From positions 1 to 14,264 of the forward strand of contig JAFDXS010000011.1 in assembly GCA_018267795.1 (NCBI GenBank): a stretch of 14,264 bases of DNA. The letters are read 5' to 3'. A program made the position numbers and the translations under genes. Origin of the DNA: Bacteroidota bacterium. GTDB taxonomy: Bacteria > Bacteroidota > Bacteroidia > Chitinophagales > Chitinophagaceae. Shown here one piece after another: positions 5,048-13,100 of this stretch (the stretch's first letter is position 1; each line of letters begins with the position of its first letter). Below the pieces are notes generated by a model. That model did not search any database and had not been told where the DNA came from. It saw nothing but the letters and a program-made list of their open reading frames with translations.

Positions 5048-7795
5048 ATGATCTCTGGTGTTAAACATATTATCCTTCTATTAGTATTTTTGTTCGCTAT
5101 CCTTGCAGGGTATAATGCCGGCGCACAGGGTAGTCCCTATTATACTATCACTTATAAAGATTCTTTACAAAAAGAGCCTTCATCATCATTTCTTTACAAT
5201 AACATCACAGTAAAGAACACCTTCAACCAACTTATTAGCCTTTCAGTTTCTATTACTGCACCCGCAGGTTGGTATTTAGTTTCTGATGAACAAGTTACTT
5301 TAGATGTTCCTCCCGGTGCAACACAAATAGTACCGCTAACGCTTGCAAGACAGCCCGGTGCTTTAGCAAAATGGACACCGGTAAGCATAACTGCACAACT
5401 CAAGAATAGTCCCCTAAAAGATCAATACCAGTTTTATGTAAAAGATAAAGTGAATACCAATTTTGGTATTTATCCTTTTTCACAAAACATACAGGTTACT
5501 AATTTCCAGAAAGACTACGAGGTAAAGTTGCTTATAAAAAACAAAGGCAACCTTGACCAGCATTATAAAATAATTCTTGAAAACAGCTTATTTGAGCTAA
5601 ATAGCAAATATACTGTTACCATTCCTGCACGCTCAGATAGCGTTGTTACTTATTCGTTTCATATTAACAAAGAAATGTGGAACCGACTAAAAAAAGAGGA
5701 AGTACGTGTACGGGTAATAAATGATAGCAACAGAGAAAACAACTACTCATATACTGTAGATAAGATGAGCAGTATTGCAAGACAGCATGAGCAGGCATAC
5801 GAGACTATGCCCATTACGCTGGAGGGTGGCATGATGCAGTTTAACAATACACTTGCTTATTATGGTGCTATTACCGGAGATATAGCTTTCAGCAAAGAAA
5901 GCAACCTGGGTTTCTATTACAGGTCAAAGGAATTTGGCATCACAGGTTTACAGTATAATGTGTTCAATATATTTTTCAATTATAAGAATTGGCAAATAGC
6001 TGCGGGCCAAATGACCGGGCCTAAAGATTTTTATACCATAGGCAATGGCCTAAGATTATCATACGCACAAAAAGATGGCTTATCCTTTAGTATATACGGC
6101 ATACGTCATCAAAAAGGATTGGGAACATACAATGATATCTATGGCGCAAACTTAGGTTATCATATTACTCATGATATAGTTGTTAAACATTGCCTTGCTG
6201 CGAGCTATGATACCAGCAGAAATATGAATAGCTATATTCTTTCTACAGACGTACAGCTAATTAAAAATAAAACCACAGCCCTAAATGTAAGTGCCGGTAC
6301 AGGCTTCGATCATTCGGCCATACCAATACCAGGTCTTAAAGATACCCTGGGTACAGCTTTTGGTTACAATTTCACCTATGGCAAGGACAGATTGCGCCTC
6401 ATTTCCAGTGTACAGATCAATAGCAATAATTATCCTGGCATGTTCAGAGGATACCAATATCAAAATCATGATTTCAGGTATCAGGGCAAGAATAGCTTTA
6501 TAGGTCTGTTTTACAGGTATAATTATTCCAAAACAAACTATTTCAAGGACAGCATATACAACCTTACCAGTTATAATTATAACCTTTCTAACTACGGTAT
6601 ACAAACGGGCTGGAATAATAAATTGATGAGTATAGCTATTGGTACAGGTATACTATCCCAAACTGGCCAAACCACTGCCCCACCTAAGTATCAATCGTTC
6701 AATCTTGATTATAATCTAACAATAGCTAAGTATCTATATTTCCAATCCAGCTCATTAGTTGGTTACCCAACGCTTTCATTCAGCAAATCGCCCGATCTGT
6801 TTACACAGCTTTTTGCACTTGGCTCATCTTATGGTGGTGTGCAAATGCTTTATTCAAAGTTCCCTAACTATCAGCCCGTGTACACAACAACAGGTGTACA
6901 ATCAGGTGATCAGAATGGATTTGTTGAAACTGTAAATTATGGCGCTTATGTAAATGGAAGGTTCTTTCATAACAAATTAAATACAAGGCTTGCTTATTTC
7001 CTTTCTCAAACAATAACAGACCACAAAGAAATATCTAATGCCAATGCAAACATTAGGTACGAAAACAAACACGAAGGCCTTACTGTATCGCTGGATGGCA
7101 ATATGCCGCTGCAAAAAGACAACATAAATAACCACTATGCATCTCTCTCAGTAATAAAAGATTTGAATGTGCCTATGGTATTTAAACGCAAGTATTATGA
7201 TCTAAAGCTTACGTTATTCAATGATGAAAACAGCAATGGCAAGTATGATAAAGACGAGCAATTATTAAAAGACGTGCAGGTAAACATAAACAATTATGGC
7301 ATGTTATCTGATGCCAATGGTAACATTTTATATAGAAATATTGAGAAAGGAAATTATACACTTGACTTTCATAGCATCAGAAGCTTAAGAGGGCTTATTC
7401 CTGCGTATGGCTTTACACAAAGCGCTGTAGTTAATGGAAAAACCGACATGCAGATTCCGTTTAAAAAAGCGCGCATAATAACCGGTCATCTAAGTGTAGA
7501 AATCGATACGATAAGCCATACTTCTGTAACTGTGCAAAACTACAGAGTAACGGCAACTGACAGCAGCGGTGAAAAGTTCACAGACCTTACAGATGCTCAA
7601 GGCGATTTTACACTAAGCCTGCCTGCAGGAAAATATACTGTAGCGCTTAACCCTGCAGCATTTGCCGATGAAGCTGTAAAACCGACACAAATATCATACA
7701 ATGTAGATCTGGTAAATAATGAAGAAGGTATGGTAACATTTAAACTAGTGCAGAAAAAACGCGGGGTGGTATTTATAAAAGCAGACTTAAATTAA
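5048..7795 (+). CDS. Usher-like outer-membrane barrel with N- and C-terminal Ig domains
   Basis: A 915-residue exported protein. Residues 1-26 are a signal peptide (NAGA before Gln27). About 28-130 and 135-235 look like two Ig-like domains of the NEW3/CARDB kind (PAGWYLVSDEQVTLDVPPGATQ; VKLLIKNKGNLDQHY). From about 250 to 710 there are many short alternating, Tyr-rich amphipathic strands (LGFYYRSKEFGITGLQYNVFN; FIGLFYRYNYSK), typical of a beta barrel with 20 or more strands. At 724-737 is FNDENSNGKYDKDE, the Asp/Asn-rich opening of an SdrD-B-like domain. A last carboxypeptidase-regulatory-like domain has DAQGDFTLSLPAGKYTVAL. FimD-type ushers share the plan of N-domain, barrel and C-terminal Ig domains, and the gene lies between two subunit genes. 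Plug and usher signatures are not recognised, so another secretion or surface barrel remains possible. Confidence 0.6.
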   Translation: MISGVKHIILLLVFLFAILAGYNAGAQGSPYYTITYKDSLQKEPSSSFLYNNITVKNTFNQLISLSVSITAPAGWYLVSDEQVTLDVPPGATQIVPLTLARQPGALAKWTPVSITAQLKNSPLKDQYQFYVKDKVNTNFGIYPFSQNIQVTNFQKDYEVKLLIKNKGNLDQHYKIILENSLFELNSKYTVTIPARSDSVVTYSFHINKEMWNRLKKEEVRVRVINDSNRENNYSYTVDKMSSIARQHEQAYETMPITLEGGMMQFNNTLAYYGAITGDIAFSKESNLGFYYRSKEFGITGLQYNVFNIFFNYKNWQIAAGQMTGPKDFYTIGNGLRLSYAQKDGLSFSIYGIRHQKGLGTYNDIYGANLGYHITHDIVVKHCLAASYDTSRNMNSYILSTDVQLIKNKTTALNVSAGTGFDHSAIPIPGLKDTLGTAFGYNFTYGKDRLRLISSVQINSNNYPGMFRGYQYQNHDFRYQGKNSFIGLFYRYNYSKTNYFKDSIYNLTSYNYNLSNYGIQTGWNNKLMSIAIGTGILSQTGQTTAPPKYQSFNLDYNLTIAKYLYFQSSSLVGYPTLSFSKSPDLFTQLFALGSSYGGVQMLYSKFPNYQPVYTTTGVQSGDQNGFVETVNYGAYVNGRFFHNKLNTRLAYFLSQTITDHKEISNANANIRYENKHEGLTVSLDGNMPLQKDNINNHYASLSVIKDLNVPMVFKRKYYDLKLTLFNDENSNGKYDKDEQLLKDVQVNINNYGMLSDANGNILYRNIEKGNYTLDFHSIRSLRGLIPAYGFTQSAVVNGKTDMQIPFKKARIITGHLSVEIDTISHTSVTVQNYRVTATDSSGEKFTDLTDAQGDFTLSLPAGKYTVALNPAAFADEAVKPTQISYNVDLVNNEEGMVTFKLVQKKRGVVFIKADLN

Positions 7796-7852
7796 AAAAA
7801 GATTTAACCATATATCCAAACTCTTTATTCCACTTAATAAAACAAAAACAAC

Positions 7853-8434
7853 ATGAAAAAAACCGTTCTCACAATTGCAATTGCTTTCGCAGCGTTTGCG
7901 AGCAATGCGCAGCTGAATAGCAGCGCTTATGCGCCGGCTACAGCCACTGTTCACGACAATGTACAGGTTCAGGTTCCTAACAAATTGGAAATGACACCTG
8001 CACATGCTACTACCATTTTGTCTACCACTACACTGCCTGCTACTGTAACAAACAATCAAACGTTTACAGTAAAATCAAACAAGGAGTTCAGTGTATTCGT
8101 AAACATCAATAGCGACAACAACATATTTTTTGACTACGATCGTGGCAATTCAGCTAATCATCTTGATTGGGATGACAATAACCGCATGCTGCTGAGTGAT
8201 CTTAAAATGAAAGTTGCTACTAACCTGCCTGGTGGTTCTATACAAAATGGTTTCGATCATTACACACCATTAGTACACACTTGGTTTAACTGGGGACTTG
8301 GAGCTCAGCTCATCAATGAAGCACAACCGGGAGGCAACCAGCAATTTGATGTTGCTTACAAAGTTGATTTGGGCTGGGACCATGTAGGTGGTATCTACAG
8401 CGCAACAGTAGTGTACACAGCAGTACAAGAATAA
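7853..8434 (+). CDS. Major pilin-like subunit 2
   Basis: A 193-residue exported, Cys-free, beta-rich protein clearly paralogous to the subunit at 4273. Its signal peptide is 1-19 (ASNA before Gln20). Of the first 24 mature residues, 22 are identical in the two proteins. They also share the motif F-T-V-K-S-N-K-E-F at 71-79 (Y-x-V-x-S-N-K-E-W in subunit 1), a DDNN-containing segment, and the ending GGIY..(T/V)..T(A)..QE. Between these the sequences differ widely. The start is 57 bases after the barrel gene's stop with no terminator between, so it is probably co-transcribed with it. Codon choice is less biased than in subunit 1 (ATT and ATA are used), suggesting lower expression. It may be an alternative shaft subunit or a base/adaptor protein. 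Confidence 0.65.
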   Translation: MKKTVLTIAIAFAAFASNAQLNSSAYAPATATVHDNVQVQVPNKLEMTPAHATTILSTTTLPATVTNNQTFTVKSNKEFSVFVNINSDNNIFFDYDRGNSANHLDWDDNNRMLLSDLKMKVATNLPGGSIQNGFDHYTPLVHTWFNWGLGAQLINEAQPGGNQQFDVAYKVDLGWDHVGGIYSATVVYTAVQE

Positions 8435-8440
8435 TTTGTT

Positions 8441-8469
8441 AAGGGGAGCACCCGTAAGGGTGCCCCTTT
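8441..8469 (+). terminator. Intrinsic terminator after subunit 2
   Basis: The hairpin pairs GCACCC (8448-8453) with GGGTGC (8458-8463) around a GTAA loop. It then continues past one bulged A (8447) with a GGGG/CCC-T extension to 8467-8469. The T tract is short, so termination may be partial. It closes the barrel and subunit 2 unit. Confidence 0.7.
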
Positions 8470-8486
8470 CCTAACTTTAAAAACCA

Positions 8487-8855
8487 ATGATTATGCGTAT
8501 TCTTATTTTTATTCTGATGTTAATGCCTGTAGCCCTATTCGGAAAAAATTATAAATACGGTAAGCTTATTATCTCTTCCAAAGGCAATGATTACATCTCT
8601 ATGGATAAAACCATAGTGCGTGAGCTTCATGGCAACATATCGCTTAACGGAACGTTTTTGAGAATAGATAATAAGAACTACAAACTGAAGTCGATAAAGG
8701 GAGACAATATGTATAGAGCAAAGGGGCGCATCTTTAAACTAATTTATGTTGCTGACAACCTGGCTTATATTGAACTGTACAACTATGATAAAGTTTACAG
8801 CTATTGCATAAATAATGTAACAGACGAAAAAGGGACATATTTATCTGCCAGGTGA
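8487..8855 (+). CDS. Small exported protein of unknown function
   Basis: 122 residues. A signal peptide of about 19 residues (MIMRILIFILMLMPVALFG) is the only one in the window not followed by Gln. The rest is about 100 residues of short beta-prone segments rich in Tyr, Lys and Asn (YGKLIISSKGNDYISM; LIYVADNLAYIELYNYDKVYSY) with one Cys near the end. I do not recognise a family. It follows the pilus-like unit after a terminator and precedes the next gene by 23 bases, so the two probably form their own small operon. A role as an accessory periplasmic or surface protein of the fibre is possible from location only. Confidence 0.6.
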   Translation: MIMRILIFILMLMPVALFGKNYKYGKLIISSKGNDYISMDKTIVRELHGNISLNGTFLRIDNKNYKLKSIKGDNMYRAKGRIFKLIYVADNLAYIELYNYDKVYSYCINNVTDEKGTYLSAR

Positions 8856-8878
8856 TGGCATAATAAAACCTTTGTTGT

Positions 8879-9850
8879 ATGACTACACGAAATATAAGGT
8901 TATCGATAATAGTATTATTTTTATTTACGATAAATGTACTATTCTATTATTTCTTTAACCAAATAGCATTTATCATAAACTGCAGTAACAGAACTTATCC
9001 GGCAAGTTCATTCCTCAGTCGCGAAAACATTAAGGCACCTTTGCTTACAGCAGAGGTATTGTCATTTTTGTTCCCAGGGTCTACTACTGTCAATTTAACT
9101 GAAGAAAAGATCATTACTGCAAATCCTGTATCTGCTGCAGATAACATGCAAGTAAGTACATTAAATGAGAATACAGAAATTTCAAGTGCTGCACCACTTT
9201 CAACAATTGACAATAATAAACCGCTGCAACCCAAAGTACTTGTTACTCCTGTTATTAAAACTACTACAGCAACTATTACAAGTACTGAAACCAAAACTGT
9301 ATCAACCACGCCGAATACAATATCATCTTCAGTAGTAACAGATTTAAGTGATGCAGCAACAGACGAAGTTGATGTCAAACCTGCTAAAAATGTTATGGGC
9401 CATGTAAATAGTGCTGATATAAAAAATCTTCCTATTACCAGGTCTGTATCTAAAGATGCAAATGTAGCGGGTAAAGTGGTTACAATTAATGGCCAGAGTT
9501 CTCTGATGGTTTACCCTACAAATGCAGAATGGCATGAAATGTTTGTCATCTTAAATCTGAATCCCTCTGATAAAACACCACTTAAATCGATAGTGACTCC
9601 GGATTTTGAAGGCGTGGTGTACCCAAGTCTGCAAAAAGGTGAGATAACAATACATGGAACCAATTATAAAATAACGCTGGTAAAATTAAAAGGACATAAC
9701 CCAAATTCATCTTATCCGTACTTTTTGTCATTAACTAATTCCAGTACATTTTTCATATTTGGCGATTATTCCGACAAAAACAAATGGTATATCTATGAAA
9801 ACAATGAGGTCACACAATTTTCACCCACTTCAGACATTCATTTTCTATAG
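8879..9850 (+). CDS. Membrane-anchored protein with Thr/Ser-rich linker, unknown function
   Basis: 323 residues. Residues 8-33 form one long hydrophobic segment with a positive N-terminus (TTRNIR), which I read as an uncleaved inner-membrane anchor; no cleavage site follows. Residues about 60-180 are low-complexity and rich in Thr, Ser, Val and Ala, with a run of KTTTATITSTETKTVSTT, and probably form an extended periplasmic linker. From about 195 to the end is a compact-looking domain with strands and aromatic residues (NAEWHEMFVILNLNPS; GEITIHGTNYKITLVKLKG; SSTFFIFGDYS; NKWYIYENNE). This anchor-linker-domain layout resembles periplasm-spanning proteins, but no family is recognised. It is probably co-transcribed with the gene at 8487. 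The minus-strand frame at 8995-9378 is a low-complexity shadow. Confidence 0.6.
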   Translation: MTTRNIRLSIIVLFLFTINVLFYYFFNQIAFIINCSNRTYPASSFLSRENIKAPLLTAEVLSFLFPGSTTVNLTEEKIITANPVSAADNMQVSTLNENTEISSAAPLSTIDNNKPLQPKVLVTPVIKTTTATITSTETKTVSTTPNTISSSVVTDLSDAATDEVDVKPAKNVMGHVNSADIKNLPITRSVSKDANVAGKVVTINGQSSLMVYPTNAEWHEMFVILNLNPSDKTPLKSIVTPDFEGVVYPSLQKGEITIHGTNYKITLVKLKGHNPNSSYPYFLSLTNSSTFFIFGDYSDKNKWYIYENNEVTQFSPTSDIHFL

Positions 9851-10199
9851 TCATTAGCGTATGTCGCATTTGTTCTAATCTTGACTAAGTAAATTTTCTA
9901 TTATTTTTATAACATCATTAAATGATTAATATATATTTTATATTATAATTATATTTTAATTTTTATACATAAAATATTGATAGCAATTATACTTAGGAAA
10001 GAGACATTAGCAACATACAAGAGCTCAAAAAGTCAATACGCAATAAATCATATTAAAAGGAAAAATTTCCTGTAAAACTTTTAGTTTTAAAGCCTTACAT
10101 TTAATAATCCATCACCTTTTTCCAAAAGAACATCTTGATCTTTTATCACTAGAAGAAATAAAAATTCGTGATAACAGTTAAATTATTATGAGGGTGAAA
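9851..10199. other. AT-rich intergenic region before the large repeat protein
   Basis: No gene is visible. A short AT-rich inverted repeat (ATCATT-A-AATGAT, 9914-9926) follows the stop at 9850 but lacks a GC core, so it is not a convincing terminator. The stretch 9925-9980 is nearly pure A/T. No clear -7/-33 pair was found. The region must hold the promoter of the downstream gene if it has its own. GAGGGTG at 10191-10197 looks like a ribosome-binding site and points to the ATG at 10200 rather than the in-frame ATG at 10188. Confidence 0.5.
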
Positions 10200-13100
10200 A
10201 TGAAAAAATTTTTATTTATCAAAGGTTTATTTCTCTTATTTGTTTTTCTATTCTCTGCCCAATATGCCGCTGCACAATTGGACAGTTGCAACATCTTTCT
10301 TCAAGGCAGATATATAGAGGTTGGGATTAATACAAATGGTGCCTATGGCTCGAGCGCGGGAGCTCCGGCAGGCTACCACCCGAAAGGGGCTGCCGGAATT
10401 ATCGACTCATGTTATGGCACCTGTCCAACCGGCAACCTTGGCTTTGTGGCAGACCCCGACAAAGATGGCTGGACAATTGGTACACCTGCCTATTTTGGGG
10501 ACTATTTTATGCCGGGTTTCCCACAGGAGGGTTGGAGCATTATGGCTGATGGCAACCAGGCTAATGCCTGGAATGGTAATGGACAATGTTCTGCAGTTAC
10601 CGGCACATACCCGTTTTCAGTATCTGGTTTAAGGGGTAGCAACCAGTCTTATACCAGCACAGGCAATAAAAGAACCGGCGTATGGCGTGGCAACTATGAT
10701 AGCTTGCAGATAACCCAAACAACAACCGTCGATACCTCTAAAGTATTTTTTACTGTATATATGTCTATAGTAAACAAAGCCCACAGCGCGCGCAATAATG
10801 TTTACTATCTAAGAACAGTAGATGCCGATAATGACGAACCGGAAGTAGGTCTTACAAACTTCACGACTATCAATTCTGTTGATTATAAGCTGCCTAATTC
10901 TTTGGGGGCTACACTTATATCTTCTACCAGTCTCACATATTCCAGGGCTTATCTCGGCCTTGGCACCCTTGATTGCAGGGCGAAATGTTTCTACAATAAA
11001 GCAAGCCTGGTACCCTCATACGGCACTATCGACAGCATGTATGGGAAATACGGGGGCAAAGGCGATACAGTCCGTTACTATTATTCAGGAAAGGATACAG
11101 ATGATGTTGCAATAAACCTTGCGTACAAGCTGGGCAGTATTGCAGCTGGCGATAGTGTAAACTTTGCCTTTGCATATATACTGAAGCAATCTGATATTAC
11201 CGCAGCCTTTGAAAGCACACAGCCGTCGCTGAAAGTAGATACAGTAGCACACAGGTCGGGCGATACTATAAGGGTTTGCCGGGGCAGTACTATACCTGTA
11301 AGTATAACAAATGGCGGCGGCTACACCTGGAGCTGGACATCACTTACCAGGGATTCTATTTATCCATCTACAGGGCCATCGGTAAGTGTAAAAATTTCTG
11401 ACACAGCAGCTATATCTATTATAAGGGCAGTAGGCAGTTCAGCCTGTAATTATGATACTTTTATTATTAAGTTTATAGCCCCTGCCAAGATCACAATTGA
11501 CCCTATATCTGCACTTTGTAAAGGCAAAACAGTAAGATTGCATGCCCGAAATGGTACAAATCTTACATGGTCCCCATCTACAGGTCTATCGTGTACCTTA
11601 TGCGATAGTACTGTTGCGTCGCCTACAAATAGTACTACCTACAAGGTAGTTGGCACTAATAGTTTGGGCTGTACGGATTCTGCAACAGTAAATGTTATAA
11701 TAGACACCCCTGCAACAGTGAATGCATCAGCTCATCCATCAACAATTTGTGCTGGTGACTCTACTAATCTGCTTGCCCGTGGCTCTGGTACCTATTTATG
11801 GTATCCGTCAGGCACTATATCCTGTGCTACTTGCGACAGTACTTTTGCCAGACCAACAACTACCACTACCTACACAATAGTAGGAACAGATATACGCGGC
11901 TGTACAGATACAGAGGCGGTTACCGTAACGGTAAACTCACTTCCTGTAATAACATTAGATTCTACCCTGACGATTTGTAGTGGCCGAAGTGTGCGCTTAA
12001 AAGCGCACGGCGGTACATCCTATACATGGAGGCCAACAGCTGCCTGCGCTACCTGCGACAGCAATGTAGTAACCCCCACAAGCACTACAGCCTATCATGT
12101 AACGGGTACAAATGCTAATGGCTGTAAGGATTCTGCCACGGCTACTATTACAGTGCATTCCCTACCTGATATTCAAATAGATTCATCGCAATCTATTTGT
12201 ACAGGAACCACGGTTACACTCATTGCGCGTGGCGGCACTAGCTACACATGGTCACCTTCAGGTACTACAGGTACTACGCTATCCGTTACGCCTGTTGTCA
12301 CTACTCATTACTCTATTACAGGTATCGATGCTAATGGTTGTGTCAACACAGACACCGTTACTGTTACAGTTAATCCTTTGCCCACAGTCAGTGCAGGGGC
12401 AGACAAAAGTATATGCAATGGCAGCTCCACAACCTTAACTGCAACGGGTGCCGTAACATACTCCTGGAGCCCTTCTACAGGCTTATCATGCACAAACTGT
12501 GCAAGCCCTACAGCATCTCCATCTACTACTACCACCTATGTAGTAACTGGCACAAATGCCAATGGTTGTATAAATACAGATACCGTAACAGTAGTAGTAA
12601 CCACAGCAACAGCAGTAAATGCAGGCCCCGACAAAGCAATTTGTATTGGCAGCAGCACATTGTTATCAGGTACCGGCGCATCATCTTATTCCTGGTCGCC
12701 TACCACAGGCTTATCATGCAGCACATGTGCAAGCCCTACGGCAACGCCTGCTACCACTACCACCTATATACTTACCGGCACCAATATAAATGGCTGTGTC
12801 AGTATAGATACGGTGATAGTTAGAGTAAACACATTACCTGCAATAAACGCAGGTTCTGATAAAAGCATTTGTACAGGCGGTACAACTACCTTGAATGCCA
12901 GCGGAGGTTCATCTTACGTTTGGACACCGGCTGTAGGTTTATCCTGCAGTACATGTGCCAATCCTGTAGCTACCCCTGTTGTTACAACTATCTATGCAGT
13001 AACTGGCACTGATAGCAATGGCTGCATAAAAAACGACACGGTAGTAGTAACTGTAAATACGCTACCTGTGGTAAATGCAGGGCCTGATAAAACTATATGC

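Noticed and set aside
6281..6604. Minus-strand frame within the barrel gene
   Set aside because: It is fully inside a long gene with clear coding pattern on the plus strand.
8995..9378. Minus-strand frame of 127 codons
   Set aside because: It is the shadow of the Thr/Ser-rich linker of the plus-strand gene; its translation is low-complexity Val/Ser.
9914..9926. Inverted repeat as a terminator for the gene ending at 9850
   Set aside because: The arms are six AT-rich pairs with a one-base loop and no GC core, so it would not form a stable terminator.
12223..12823. Alternative-frame ORFs inside the repeat gene (12223-12438, 12413-12823 and similar)
   Set aside because: They arise from the biased codons of the Thr/Ser/Cys-rich repeats and have no independent start signals.
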